Assembly: GCF_900101345.1 (NCBI RefSeq)
Contig: NZ_FMUX01000017.1
Span: forward strand, 80,240-144,239
Source: Desulfoluna spongiiphila
GTDB lineage: Bacteria; Desulfobacterota; Desulfobacteria; Desulfobacterales; Desulfolunaceae
Direction: 5' to 3'
Length of the DNA stretch: 64,000 nt
The notes beneath the pieces are model-generated. The model searched no databases and was not told the DNA's origin. It saw only the letters and a list, made by a program, of their open reading frames with translations. Shown here one piece after another: positions 1-9,192 of this stretch. Each line of letters opens with the position of its first letter. Within the stretch, counting starts at the first letter, position 1. The translations under genes were made by a program, and so were the position numbers.

Positions 1-421
1 GGACAAAGATGGGGAAATTGATGGTGAAAAGACCCGCTGCGATGGTGAACACCTTGTAGGGGATGGGGGTAAACCCGGCGATGAAGACCACCCAGGCGTC
101 CCAGGTGTTGTAAAGCTGCTCCACCCGGACAAACTTGTCGGCAAAGCCGAAGAGGGCAACGATGCGGTCTCCGATAAGGGCCATGAACTGCCAGCCGATG
201 AGGTACCCGAGCATGCCGCCCAGCACCGAACCTGCGGTACAGATCAGGGCAAAACGAAAGGCCTTCTTGTGGGCGCCCACGGCCAGGGCCACGAGCAGCA
301 CATCCGGCGGAATGGGGAAAAACGAGGATTCGGCAAAGGCGATGGCAAAAAGGGCCCAGCTCCCGTAAGGCGAATCCGACCAGCTCAACACCCAGTCGTA
401 GAGACGTCGCATGATCTTCAT
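1..421 (-). CDS. DedA/YqaA-type VTT-domain membrane protein (partial, C-terminus outside window)
   Basis: The reading frame runs off the left edge of the window, and 140 N-terminal residues are visible. The protein starts MKIMRRLYDWVLS and has hydrophobic segments with the VTT/SNARE-associated signature, seen as FAESSFFPIPPDVLLVAL near residues 29-46 and FTPIPYKVFTIAAG near 118-131. These proline-containing re-entrant segments are typical of DedA/YqaA inner-membrane proteins, a family linked to lipid-carrier or phospholipid flipping and proton-motive-force homeostasis. The ATG lies 6 nt after the pcm stop codon. Its Shine-Dalgarno (AAGGAG) is formed by the last codons of pcm, so the two genes are co-transcribed and probably translationally coupled. 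The exact substrate cannot be read from the sequence. Confidence 0.8.
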   Translation of the reverse strand, partial: MKIMRRLYDWVLSWSDSPYGSWALFAIAFAESSFFPIPPDVLLVALAVGAHKKAFRFALICTAGSVLGGMLGYLIGWQFMALIGDRIVALFGFADKFVRVEQLYNTWDAWVVFIAGFTPIPYKVFTIAAGLFTINFPIFV

Positions 422-427
422 CGGTTT

Positions 428-1084
428 TTACTCCTTCCAGCCGTATTCCCCGATGAGGGGAACAAATCGGCACTTGCCCATGTTTTCATGCACCAGCTCA
501 TCCCCCACCCGCGTGATGCGAAGCAGGTCCTGGGTATCGGCGCCCCCCACAGGCATCACCAGGCGACCGCCGTCTGCCAGCTGGTCGGTGAGGTGGGTTG
601 GGATCTCTGGAGCTCCCGCCGTCACGATGATGGCGTCAAAGGGGGCCTCTTCGGGCCAGCCCGTGGTGCCGTCTGAAAAACGGGGCACGATATTGAAATA
701 GCGCAAGGCGTCAAACACCTTCCGCGCTCTCATATAAAGGGTGTGAATGCGCTCGATGGTGTAGACGCGGTAAACCAGGCGGGACAATACCGCCGCCTGG
801 TAGCCTGAGCCGGTGCCCAGCTCCAGGACCCGATCCTCCTTGGACAGGGCAAGGGCCTGGGTCATCTCCGAGACGATAAAAGGCTGCGAAATGGTCTGCC
901 TCTCCCCGATGGGAAGCGGAAAATCTCCGTAGGCACGATCCATCAGTGCCTCGCTGACGAACAGGTGGCGGGGGACCTCCCCCATGACCTTCAGCACACG
1001 GGGATCGGTGATACCGCGCCCGGCGATCTGACGCCTGACCATCTCCTCCCGCTGGCGTGCGTATTTTCTCTCCAACACATCCAT
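428..1084 (-). CDS. pcm: Protein-L-isoaspartate O-methyltransferase
   Basis: This cytoplasmic SAM-dependent enzyme methylates L-isoaspartyl residues so that damaged proteins can be repaired. The roughly 218-residue length is normal. The N-terminal region (RQREEMVRRQIAGRGITDPRVL), the substrate-side segment ERQTISQPFIVSEMTQAL and the SAM motif I VLELGTGSGYQAAVLS are all present. The frame also opens at a GTG at 1096 and an ATG at 1090. The ATG at 1084 is preferred because GAGG lies 6 nt upstream and the product then begins MDVLERKYA, as in homologues. A DedA-type membrane protein gene follows after a 6-nt gap. Confidence 0.9.
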   Translation of the reverse strand: MDVLERKYARQREEMVRRQIAGRGITDPRVLKVMGEVPRHLFVSEALMDRAYGDFPLPIGERQTISQPFIVSEMTQALALSKEDRVLELGTGSGYQAAVLSRLVYRVYTIERIHTLYMRARKVFDALRYFNIVPRFSDGTTGWPEEAPFDAIIVTAGAPEIPTHLTDQLADGGRLVMPVGGADTQDLLRITRVGDELVHENMGKCRFVPLIGEYGWKE

Positions 1085-1383
1085 GCCCATCCTCACACAC
1101 CCTTTTCAAAAATAGCGTCGCAACATGCCGAACTCAGGCGGCAACGGGGTCTTGGGCACCAGGGCCCCGGACCTTTTTACGACCTCTCCATGTATACTAG
1201 AAATTTCGCCTGGGCAGTGTATACCACAACTTATTAGCGAATAGTATTGGAAATACTGCTTTTTTTTCTGTAAAATGGGGATTCTTTTCACCCGCATACG
1301 GCACCGCGCCGAAGGTGAAACACCTTTAAACACAGGATGTTGCAATACCGCACGCCTGACTGCCGACGACAGGGACGGATCCA

Positions 1384-2385
1384 TTGGAAGGGCTCAAGCA
1401 GGTCGTTATTTCGGTCATTCTCCTGATGCTCATCATCACGGTCGGCATCGGCGGGTTTATGACCATCGAAGGGTGGGGCATCACCGATGCCGCCTACATG
1501 ACCCTTATTACCATCACAACCGTGGGATTCGGGGAAATCCACCCCCTCTCCCCCGTCGGTCGGCACTTCACCATGGTCATCATCGTCCTCGGGACCAGCT
1601 TTTTCATCTACGTGGGCGGTTCCGTGGTTCAATTCATGGTGGAGGGCCAGATACAAACCCTCATGGGGAGGCGTAAATTGGACAAGAAGATCACCCGCCT
1701 GAGAGACCATCACATCATCTGCGGCTACGGGCGCATCGGCCGCGTCCTGTACCACCAGCTGATGGCAACCAACCCCATGGACATTGTGGTCATTGAAAAA
1801 TCACCGGAGCTGGTGCCCCACATGGAAGCCGACGGCGCCCTTTACATCTCGGGAGATGCCGCCTTAGAGGAGAACCTCATCCGCGCGGGCATCAAAAAAG
1901 CCTCCTGCCTGGTGGCCGCCCTGGCCACGGACACGGACAACGTCTTCCTCGTGCTGACGGCCCGGCAGCTCAACCCGGAGATCTTCATCATGGCCCGCTG
2001 CTGCTACAAGGAGTCCAGGTCCAAGCTTATCACGGCAGGGGCCAACATGGTGGAATCCCCCTACGACATGGGCGCCGCCAACATGGCCCTGAAGCTGATC
2101 CGCCCCACGGTCACCAATTTCCTGGAGCTGGCGCTCCAGGACCGGAACAAGGACATCCAGATGGAGGAGATCGTCATCCACGACGACTCGGAGCTGGTCA
2201 ACGTGATGCTCCGGGACTCCGGCATCCGACAGCGGTTTGACCTTATCATCATCGCCATCAAAACCCGGGAGGGCACCATGCTCTTCAACCCCTCCTTTGA
2301 AACCGTCCTCAAGCCCGGAGACACGGTCATTGCCGTGGGCAAAGGCACAAGCCTTACGGGCCTGCAGGCGGCGCTCCAGCCCTGA
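1384..2385 (+). CDS. Two-TM potassium channel with RCK (TrkA-N/TrkA-C) domains
   Basis: This is an inner-membrane K+ channel of the Kch/MthK architecture, 333 residues long. Transmembrane helix 1 is at about 6-26. The pore loop carries the selectivity filter TTVGFGE at 45-51, and transmembrane helix 2 is at about 57-83. A Rossmann RCK domain with GYGRIG at 114-119 binds a nucleotide and gates the channel. A TrkA-C domain occupies the last 90 residues. The start is a TTG preceded by AGGGA. The product then begins directly before helix 1, as in relatives, so a longer N-terminus is unlikely. The gene stands alone between minus-strand neighbours. Confidence 0.88.
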   Translation: MEGLKQVVISVILLMLIITVGIGGFMTIEGWGITDAAYMTLITITTVGFGEIHPLSPVGRHFTMVIIVLGTSFFIYVGGSVVQFMVEGQIQTLMGRRKLDKKITRLRDHHIICGYGRIGRVLYHQLMATNPMDIVVIEKSPELVPHMEADGALYISGDAALEENLIRAGIKKASCLVAALATDTDNVFLVLTARQLNPEIFIMARCCYKESRSKLITAGANMVESPYDMGAANMALKLIRPTVTNFLELALQDRNKDIQMEEIVIHDDSELVNVMLRDSGIRQRFDLIIIAIKTREGTMLFNPSFETVLKPGDTVIAVGKGTSLTGLQAALQP

Positions 2386-2412
2386 GGGACGGTATGCAAA
2401 CAGATTTTCCGA

Positions 2413-3000
2413 TCAGATTTTGTAGATGGTCCGGGAATCCGTTACGATGATGTCGATGTGCTTGTTTCTTGAATCGGTGGGCACCTGGGAGATCACCTGC
2501 TCTTCAAAGGCGATGGCCACCTTACGGGTGGTGATGGGGAGTTTCTGGACAAACTTGTCGTAAAATTTGTCCCCGATGCCAATGCGCCCGCCCTTTTCAT
2601 CAAAGGCCTGGCCAGGCACGATGGCGATGTCGATGTGATTGATGGGAACGGTCTTACACCGGCTGGGGTCGGGGGTCAGGCAGCCGTCGGGGCCGTCAAT
2701 GAGATCCTCCGGGCTGTTCTCTACCTTATAAAGGGTGGTCTTGCTGGACTCGCGGTTGAAAACGGGCAGCACCACCATCTTCCCCCCTTCCAGGGCACGC
2801 TTGATAATATCAAGGGTCTCCACCTCGCCCTGCTTGGCAAGATAAAGCAAAACCACCTTGGCTTCCATAAAATTGGCAAAGCCAAAAAGCCGCTCCTCGA
2901 TGGTCTTCTGCTTTCGAGACTTCTCCTCGGGCGGAAGAGCATCCAGGACCGCCTCCACCTCACCGATTATTTCCTTTTTTTTCTCTCCGGCATCTTCCAT
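2413..3000 (-). CDS. 5-formyltetrahydrofolate cyclo-ligase family protein
   Basis: This ATP-dependent enzyme converts 5-formyl-THF to 5,10-methenyl-THF in one-carbon metabolism. The roughly 195-residue length fits the family. The C-terminal signature GGRIGIGDKFYDKF corresponds to the family G-R-x-G-x-G-x-G-x-Y-D loop. IDIAIVPGQAFDEKG precedes it, and PVFNRESSKTTLY is typical of the substrate-binding half. An upstream in-frame start exists at 3030, but the ATG at 3000 has GGAG 8 nt upstream and gives the family-like N-terminus MEDAGEKKKEI. A structured intergenic element lies upstream. In many proteobacteria this gene follows the 6S RNA gene, which makes that element worth testing. Confidence 0.87.
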   Translation of the reverse strand: MEDAGEKKKEIIGEVEAVLDALPPEEKSRKQKTIEERLFGFANFMEAKVVLLYLAKQGEVETLDIIKRALEGGKMVVLPVFNRESSKTTLYKVENSPEDLIDGPDGCLTPDPSRCKTVPINHIDIAIVPGQAFDEKGGRIGIGDKFYDKFVQKLPITTRKVAIAFEEQVISQVPTDSRNKHIDIIVTDSRTIYKI

Positions 3001-3161
3001 ATATAATCTCCAGTCGTTTTCGCTAAACACATAAAATCAGTAATGATTGGTAATTTTCAAAGCTATTGACTGCCACCATGGACCGTGATAGTAATTTTAA
3101 GTTTTAAAAAACAAAAAATCAATGTCGGCCAAACCACGTAACGGCATTTTATCCGTGGCTC

Positions 3162-3266
3162 AGCCCGGTCCTCGGTCCATACCATAACACAATACGATAT
3201 GGGAATCGACAGCTCTGACACAAAATCGTGGTTGTGTGTCCTGCCGAGGCTCTGTAAGGCCGGGCT
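3162..3266. ncRNA. Candidate structured RNA between the cyclo-ligase gene and serS
   Basis: Inverted repeats build a closed multi-stem fold. AGCCCGG (3162-3168) pairs with CCGGGCT (3260-3266), and CCTCGG (3170-3175) with CCGAGG (3244-3249), leaving a 10-nt bulge on one side. Two internal hairpins follow: CCATA/TATGG (3177-3181, 3198-3202) and GACACA/TGTGTC (3217-3222, 3235-3240). The strand is undecided. On plus it would be a serS 5' leader ending 43 nt before the ATG. On minus it would lie upstream of the cyclo-ligase, the classic neighbour of 6S RNA, followed by a weak CCACG/CGTGG hairpin and a T-rich run near 3105-3118. No known RNA family motif was matched with confidence. Confidence 0.4.
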
Positions 3267-3309
3267 GCCAAGCGTCCACCATCCCACGTTGCCAGAACAG
3301 GTTAATATT

Positions 3310-4584
3310 ATGCTCGAACTCAAGTACGTCAGAGACAACCTCCAGACCGTGGAGGATGCCTTAAAAAAAAGAGGCGGCAAAGCCGATCTCGCCACCTTCG
3401 CCACCTGCGAAGCCAAACGCCGTGAACTCATCGGAGAGCTCGAGTCCCTCCGCTACCAGAGAAACACCGTCTCCGATGAAATCGCCGCCATGAAAAAATC
3501 AGGGGAAAACGCTCAGCCCCAGATTGATACCATGAAGTCGGTCTCCACCCGCATCAAGGCCCTGGAAAAAGAGGTGAACGAAGCCGAAGCCACGCTCCAG
3601 GAGATCCTCATGGGGATCCCCAACATCCCCCACCCGTCGGTCCCCGAAGGCAAGACCGATGAGGACAACATCCTGCTGCGCACCGTGGGCACCCCGACCT
3701 CCTTTGCCTTCGAGCCCAAGGCGCACTGGGATATCGGCGAAGACCTGGGCATTCTCGACTTCGGCAGGGCCTCACGCATCACCGGCGCCCGCTTTCCCCT
3801 CTACTTCGGGGCCGGAGCGCGCCTGGAGCGGGCCCTCATCAACTTCATGCTCAACCTGCATACCGAAGAACACGGGTTCTCCGAGGTGCTGCCGCCTTTT
3901 ATCGTGAACCGCAACAGCCTCAAGGGCACGGGCCAGCTCCCCAAATTTGAAGAGGACCTCTTCAAGCTGGAAGGCCAGGAGTACTACCTGATCCCCACGG
4001 CAGAGGTCCCGGTGACCAACATCCACGCAGGCGAGATCTTAACCGAAAAAGACCTGCCCATCCGGTACACGGCCTACACCCCCTGTTTCCGGTCCGAGGC
4101 CGGCTCCTACGGCAAAGACACCCGAGGCCTCATCCGCCAGCACCAGTTCAACAAGGTCGAGCTGGTCAAGGTGGTGGATCCCGCAACCTCTTACGACGAG
4201 CTGGAGATCCTGACCCAGAACGCCGAAAAAGTCCTTCAGCTCCTGAACCTTCCCTATCGGGTGGTCACCCTCTGCAGCGGCGATCTCGGATTTTCTGCGG
4301 CCAAGACCTACGACATCGAGGTGTGGATGCCCGCCCAGGACACCTACCGGGAGATCTCCTCCTGCAGCAACTTCGAGGACTTCCAGGCCCGTCGCATGGG
4401 AATCCGTTTCCGCCCCGAAGGCGAGAAGAAACCCCGCCTGGTTCACACCCTCAACGGCTCAGGCCTGGCTGTGGGACGAACCGTGGCCGCCATCATGGAA
4501 AACTTCCAGCAGGCGGACGGCTCTGTCAAAATTCCTGAGGTGCTTGTGCCCTACATGGGCGGCAAGGAGGTAATCGCCAAATGA
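3310..4584 (+). CDS. serS: Seryl-tRNA synthetase
   Basis: This class II aminoacyl-tRNA synthetase charges tRNA-Ser and is 424 residues long, the usual size. It has an N-terminal tRNA-binding coiled coil (about 1-110, MLELKYVRDNLQTVEDALKK onwards). The catalytic core has class II motif 2 around FRSEAGSYGKDTRGLIRQHQ and motif 3 NGSGLAVGRTVAAIMEN near the C-terminus. The frame extends upstream to 3199, but the ATG at 3310 is chosen because AGG lies 8 nt upstream and the product starts exactly like other SerRS. The stop overlaps the thrC start by 4 nt, so the two are translationally coupled. Confidence 0.96.
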   Translation: MLELKYVRDNLQTVEDALKKRGGKADLATFATCEAKRRELIGELESLRYQRNTVSDEIAAMKKSGENAQPQIDTMKSVSTRIKALEKEVNEAEATLQEILMGIPNIPHPSVPEGKTDEDNILLRTVGTPTSFAFEPKAHWDIGEDLGILDFGRASRITGARFPLYFGAGARLERALINFMLNLHTEEHGFSEVLPPFIVNRNSLKGTGQLPKFEEDLFKLEGQEYYLIPTAEVPVTNIHAGEILTEKDLPIRYTAYTPCFRSEAGSYGKDTRGLIRQHQFNKVELVKVVDPATSYDELEILTQNAEKVLQLLNLPYRVVTLCSGDLGFSAAKTYDIEVWMPAQDTYREISSCSNFEDFQARRMGIRFRPEGEKKPRLVHTLNGSGLAVGRTVAAIMENFQQADGSVKIPEVLVPYMGGKEVIAK

Positions 4585-6086
4585 AGCCATCGGATTTTCC
4601 ATCAGACATCAAGGACCTCATCCTTCCTGCACACGCAGGGGAAATGATATACCGTTGCTTAGGCTGCGGGAGTGAACACGGCATTGATGAGCTGCTCTAC
4701 GTCTGCCCGGACTGCGGCAGCGTCATGATGCTCCACGAGACCTCCAGCCTGGCGACCAGAAAGGCCGACGGCCCCACCTGGCGAAAGGTCCTGGACTACC
4801 GGCGCATGCTCAACATCCCCGCCTTGAAGGGGATCTACCGGTACCACGAATTCTTAGGGCCTGTGGTTCCCCTGGATGCTGTCCTCTACCTGGGTGAAGG
4901 CCATACCCCGGTGGTGGAGGCCAACACCCGCCTTCAGGAGCTCACCGGTGCCCGCTTTTTTTTCAAAAACGACGGCCAGAACCCCAGCGCGTCCTTCAAG
5001 GACCGGGGCATGGCCAGCGCCCTCTCCTACATCAACTCCCTGATCAAAAAAGGGAGCATGAAAGAGATCCTTGCCGTGTGCGCCTCCACCGGGGACACCT
5101 CGGCGGCGGCGGCCCTGTATGCCTCGTATCTCACAGACGGCATCAAATCCGCCGTGCTCCTTCCCCAGGGGAAGGTCACCCCACAGCAGCTCTCACAGCC
5201 CCTGGGCAGCGGGGCAAAGGTTTTCGAAATCCCAGGCGTCTTTGACGACTGCATGAAGGTCGTGGAGAACCTCTCCTCCCGATACGACGTGGCCCTTTTG
5301 AACTCCAAGAACGCCTGGCGCATCCTGGGGCAGGAGTCCTACTCCTTTGAAATCGCCCAGGACTTCGACTATGCCATGGAGAACATGGTGGTGGTGGTTC
5401 CCATCGGCAACGCCGGGAACATCACGGCGGTGATGAACGGTTTCCTGAAATTCTTTGAAGCCGGCATCATTGAGACCCTTCCCAAAATCATCGGGGTCCA
5501 GTCGCACCACGCCAACCCCGTCTACAGGTACTACCTGGAGCCGGACACGGCGAAACGCGAGTTCAAACCCGTCACCGTCAAGTCCAGCGTCGCCCAGGCA
5601 GCCATGATCGGAAACCCCGTCTCCATGCCCCGCGTCATCAACGTGGTGGAGACCTACAACCGACTCTCTGAAGGAAAGAACGTCTTCTTTATGGAGGTGA
5701 CGGAACAGGCCATCATGGACTGTGAGCTCATGGCCAACCGAAACGGCCACATTGCCTGCACCCAGGGCGGGGAAACCCTGGCAGGCCTCATGGAAGCCGT
5801 CAAGCAGGGCCTTGTCGCCGACGGAGAAACCGCCGTCATTGACTCCACCGCCCACGCCCTGAAGTTTTCCGGATTTCAGGAGACCTACTTCTCCGGCACC
5901 TTCCCCGAGGAGTTCGGCATCACGCCGAACCCCGAGCTGGTCAATGCCCCCGAAGATGTCAAGGCGGAAGGACTCACCGAGTTCCCTGCCTCCGGAGCCC
6001 CCCTCACCGGCGAGTCCTTTGAGCGGTTTGTCCGACTGACGGCCGATGCCATTGCCACCCGCCTGGAACTTGCCCGTCAAAAATAA
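4581..6086 (+). CDS. thrC: Threonine synthase
   Basis: This PLP enzyme turns O-phosphohomoserine into threonine, and 501 residues is a normal length. An N-terminal zinc-ribbon-like element has Cys26, Cys29, Cys42 and Cys45 (CLGC and CPDC). The PLP lysine is Lys140 in SASFKDRG. The phosphate-binding loop PIGNAGNITAV and the C-terminal CTQGGETLAGL support a threonine synthase rather than a generic fold-type II enzyme. The ATG overlaps the serS stop codon (ATGA) and has AAGGAGG upstream inside serS, so the pair is one transcription unit. A hairpin without a U-tract follows. Confidence 0.93.
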   Translation: MKPSDFPSDIKDLILPAHAGEMIYRCLGCGSEHGIDELLYVCPDCGSVMMLHETSSLATRKADGPTWRKVLDYRRMLNIPALKGIYRYHEFLGPVVPLDAVLYLGEGHTPVVEANTRLQELTGARFFFKNDGQNPSASFKDRGMASALSYINSLIKKGSMKEILAVCASTGDTSAAAALYASYLTDGIKSAVLLPQGKVTPQQLSQPLGSGAKVFEIPGVFDDCMKVVENLSSRYDVALLNSKNAWRILGQESYSFEIAQDFDYAMENMVVVVPIGNAGNITAVMNGFLKFFEAGIIETLPKIIGVQSHHANPVYRYYLEPDTAKREFKPVTVKSSVAQAAMIGNPVSMPRVINVVETYNRLSEGKNVFFMEVTEQAIMDCELMANRNGHIACTQGGETLAGLMEAVKQGLVADGETAVIDSTAHALKFSGFQETYFSGTFPEEFGITPNPELVNAPEDVKAEGLTEFPASGAPLTGESFERFVRLTADAIATRLELARQK

Positions 6087-6101
6087 ACACCACGAAACAC
6101 G

Positions 6102-6125
6102 GGGCCTTTTCCTTGGAAAAGGCCC
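6102..6125 (+). terminator. Terminator-like hairpin after thrC (no clear U-tract)
   Basis: GGGCCTTTTC and GAAAAGGCCC form a 10-bp stem with a short CTTG loop 16 nt after the thrC stop. The 3' side continues TGTGCC rather than a T-run, so intrinsic termination may be weak. Confidence 0.4.
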
Positions 6126-6211
6126 TGTGCCCTGTCGATCAGCCCGGCCCCCTTTGGGTTCATGACGAACCATGAATGGGACGGGCGCCCACCATGGAGG
6201 CCCCGGAGGCT

Positions 6212-7963
6212 ATGGGTTGTTGGAACAAACTGCTGTTGCCCCTGTTGGTTCTTCTTATCATCGGTACCTGCACGCCCCCTAAAGGCCGCGCCGAGGTACT
6301 CTACAAGCGTTACTATGTCCACAATGTCAACGGGCGGGATGTTCTCAGTGAACCCTACGTGGTTCGCCCCAACGACTACGTCATCAAAATCCTGAAACAG
6401 AAAGGGGAGATCTCCCACACCAACTTCCCCCTGTTCCTCAATATTTTCAAGCTGATCAACCACCACATCCCAGACATCAACCGCATCCATCCCGGTCAGC
6501 GGATCTTTGTCCCCTTGAAATGGCTCGAACCCGACGCCCTTCCGGGCCAGCGTCGAGGCATCGTGGACCTTCCCTTTATCACGGCCGCGCCGGTCAAACA
6601 GCTCCTCGCCCAGGGCGCCACAACCCACAAGGTGGCACCCGGGGACTCCGTCTCCCGCATCATCTCCAACCAGTTCGGCCCCACGGGAAGCCGCACCTAC
6701 CGTGAAGGCGTCAAACTGTTCCGCCTGGTAAATCCCACCGTCAAAGACCTCAACCGGATTTACATCGGTCAGAAACTCAAAGTCCCCGATGCCTCGGTGC
6801 TTGATGAAGACTGGTACAGCTCTGTCTTTGAAGCGGACGGCGAAGTGGTTCTGCAGGCAACCGAGACCGACCCCTCACCCGCCGAAGAGGCAGGTGTTAC
6901 CCAGTACGAAAACGACGAAAAGACAGGAAAAAAAGACCCCTTCGATGCCCTTGCCAAACTTCTGGGTGGGGTCCTGTTGAATCGCGGGCGATACTACTTT
7001 CCCGATGACAAGGGCAATGACTTCTCTGTGAACCTGTCTGAAACGCCCATCCTCCAGCTGCCTGAAGGCAGGCGAATCCTCTTTGTCCACAACGGCCTCT
7101 CCCTTTCCACAGGAAGGCGGCACATCATGGCCACCCATTTTAAAAACCTGCGTTTCACCGATACCTCCCTGGAGCCCACCCTGCCCCTGCTCCTTGACGC
7201 AGTCCAGCTTGCGTACCCCAAGATGCGCCTGCCCATGCCCCTCTCCTTCTCCGAAGAGGGCATGAACCTCTCCCTTAAAGCGCGCTGGGCATTCAAATAC
7301 GACCGGTCCAAATCCAAGGAGGCTTTCCGGGGCATCATCGTCTCCGACCTTGCAGATCCGTCCCGGCGATTCCCTGTGCCCCTTGCCGCCTACTTTCGCA
7401 AGCACGGACTGGTTCTGCGGGAGTCCCTTCAGGGCGAAGCCCTTCCGCCCGTCTATTTTGCCACGGAGAAAAGCACCACCGTAAAGCGGATTGTCCCCTA
7501 TACCCGAAAGATCTACGTGGAAAAACTCGCCGAGGCCCTGGGGCTTCTTTACGACCCCAATATCTCCATCTCATTTTCCTATGCCGGTACCCAGCTTGAA
7601 ACCACCTCAAACATGATCCGGGATCCGCGGGGTGCCGGTGCCCTGGTGGACTTTGGGGACCTCTACGGCGATGCCGCCTTTGCCATCGAAAGCTCTGGCC
7701 TCAAGGTGGTCTCCATCCGAAAAGGCGACTATCTCTTCAACGCCACCCTCAGGCTCCTCACCAAACTGGGCATCCCCTTTGAAAAAAACCCGCGCTTTGA
7801 CTTCGGGGCAGACGGGGAACCCCTGGCGTGTGCCCTCTCCGTGGACGGTATCCTTGTGAAACCTGCACCCCTGGTAAAAAAACTGATCGTGGCATCCACG
7901 TTGCCCGATGACATCATCGCCCTCCTTGAAGAACAGGGACTCGGTATCATCCAGATCCGTTGA
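6212..7963 (+). CDS. Secreted LysM-repeat envelope protein of unknown function
   Basis: The product is 583 residues. It has a signal peptide (MGCWNKLLLPLLVLLIIGT, cleavage near Arg-Ala-Glu at 26-28) and at least two LysM-like repeats. The first covers about 45-105 (VVRPNDYVIKILKQKG, then NRIHPGQRIFVP). The second covers about 140-200 (THKVAPGDSVSRIISNQF, then NRIYIGQKLKVP). LysM modules bind peptidoglycan, so it probably sits in the periplasm or outer envelope. The C-terminal 350 residues were not recognised. In-frame ATGs at 6176 and 6194 exist, but only 6212 has a GGAGG at proper distance and begins a signal peptide cleanly. The TPR lipoprotein downstream may share its transcript. Confidence 0.75.
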   Translation: MGCWNKLLLPLLVLLIIGTCTPPKGRAEVLYKRYYVHNVNGRDVLSEPYVVRPNDYVIKILKQKGEISHTNFPLFLNIFKLINHHIPDINRIHPGQRIFVPLKWLEPDALPGQRRGIVDLPFITAAPVKQLLAQGATTHKVAPGDSVSRIISNQFGPTGSRTYREGVKLFRLVNPTVKDLNRIYIGQKLKVPDASVLDEDWYSSVFEADGEVVLQATETDPSPAEEAGVTQYENDEKTGKKDPFDALAKLLGGVLLNRGRYYFPDDKGNDFSVNLSETPILQLPEGRRILFVHNGLSLSTGRRHIMATHFKNLRFTDTSLEPTLPLLLDAVQLAYPKMRLPMPLSFSEEGMNLSLKARWAFKYDRSKSKEAFRGIIVSDLADPSRRFPVPLAAYFRKHGLVLRESLQGEALPPVYFATEKSTTVKRIVPYTRKIYVEKLAEALGLLYDPNISISFSYAGTQLETTSNMIRDPRGAGALVDFGDLYGDAAFAIESSGLKVVSIRKGDYLFNATLRLLTKLGIPFEKNPRFDFGADGEPLACALSVDGILVKPAPLVKKLIVASTLPDDIIALLEEQGLGIIQIR

Positions 7964-8173
7964 TCCGTAAGCGTATGACCCCATCGCGGCGTGCTTTTCT
8001 GGAACTGGCGATTGCAATAATACGGGATTCATGGCAGGTTGCGGAGAGAGGCGCAAACTGTGCGTTTCCTCACAAAAACGTCTCCTTACCGGGGACGCTT
8101 GACCATGACCCATACGCGGCGGTGGTCACACCGCCCCAGACAATCCCACACACGTTCATATTCCGGGGGCACC

Positions 8174-8929
8174 ATGAAACGTTCCACACGCATTCTATTT
8201 GTTCTTCTGGCCGCAGCCCTGTTGGCCGGTTGTGCCAGCAAAACACCCATGCTCAAAAAACAGTCTCAAGCCCAGCGCGACCTGGGGGAAGCCTACCTGA
8301 GCCAGGGCAATTACACCGCAGCCCTCAAAGAGCTCCTTGAAGCCGAAAGCCTTTACCCGGACGACTACCTCCTGCAAGACGATCTGGGCAAGGCCTACAC
8401 CGCCAAAGAGCGGTACGAGACAGCCCTTATCCACTTCCAGCGTTCCATCGACCTCCAGCCCGACTACGGGCCGGCCAAGAACAACATGGGCTCGGTCCTG
8501 CTGTTGATGAAACGATGGGACGAAGCCATAGAGGTCCTCAACCAGGTATCCGACAACATCCTTTATGCCACCCCCCACTACCCCGTCTACAACCTGGGCT
8601 GGGCCTACTACAATAAAAAGATGTACACAACGGCCATCTCCTATTACAACAAGGCCCTTGATATTCAGCCGGAATTTGTCCTTCCCATGCGAGGGATCGC
8701 CATGTGTCACATGGCAGAAGGGCGACTCGCCGATGCCACGCACTGGTTTGAAAAGGCGGTCAAAACCGCCCCCAAATTTCAGCAGCTCCACTACGAACTT
8801 GCAGGGATCTACCTGCGCTCCGGGGCCTATGAAAAAGCCAAATCAACCCTGAGCGATACCATCGCCATCGACGACCAGACCCCCATCGCCGCCAAAGCAG
8901 AACGAGATCTCAAGGCCCTGTCCATTTAG
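8174..8929 (+). CDS. TPR-repeat outer-membrane lipoprotein, PilF/PilW-like
   Basis: The 251-residue product starts with a lipoprotein signal (MKRSTRILFVLLAAALLAGC, lipid-modified Cys near 20). It continues with about five tetratricopeptide repeats (for example AQRDLGEAYLSQGNYTAALK and YETALIHFQRSIDLQPDYG). This layout matches PilF/PilW pilotins, which help the PilQ secretin assemble in the outer membrane. The pilMNOPQ operon lies just beyond, in convergent orientation, which supports but does not prove that role. Upstream in-frame codons from 8039 would add a non-signal extension, so the ATG at 8174 was chosen. Confidence 0.7.
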   Translation: MKRSTRILFVLLAAALLAGCASKTPMLKKQSQAQRDLGEAYLSQGNYTAALKELLEAESLYPDDYLLQDDLGKAYTAKERYETALIHFQRSIDLQPDYGPAKNNMGSVLLLMKRWDEAIEVLNQVSDNILYATPHYPVYNLGWAYYNKKMYTTAISYYNKALDIQPEFVLPMRGIAMCHMAEGRLADATHWFEKAVKTAPKFQQLHYELAGIYLRSGAYEKAKSTLSDTIAIDDQTPIAAKAERDLKALSI

Positions 8930-8960
8930 CCTTCTATGGTCAAAATGGGCTAAAAAACAG

Positions 8961-9043
8961 GCCTCCGGCGGCAAGGTGTGCCACCTTGAAATCAGGTTGC
9001 GGATGCGCTTTGCCCCTCGTTCCTCGGGTCAAATCACATCCGC
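8961..9043 (+). repeat. Family A intergenic repeat (core first)
   Basis: The unit begins with GCCTCCGGCGGC 31 nt after the TPR lipoprotein stop. It contains the hairpin AAGGTG/CACCTT. It also contains the large hairpin 8999-9043, with GCGGATG pairing with CATCCGC around the conserved loop TCGTTCCTC at 9017-9025. Confidence 0.8.
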
Positions 9044-9082
9044 TCCAAAAAATAAGGAGTTACTCAACAACTTGTGCAACTA

Positions 9083-9134
9083 TTCAGCTTACCTCCGGTG
9101 GGTCGCTTTTTTGAAAAAAATTCCGCGAAAAACC
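9083..9134 (-). repeat. Family C intergenic repeat
   Basis: Read on the minus strand it has the C-family order: a T-rich start, GCGGA, a T/A-rich stretch, GCGACCC, and a degenerate core ACCGGAGG, ending AAGCTGAAT. It matches the copies at 33136, 37494 and 58960. Confidence 0.65.
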
Positions 9135-9192
9135 TTCCTATTGTGAAAAAATCGACATTATTTCGGCGGAGCCTGGAAAAGCGTGCTTACGA

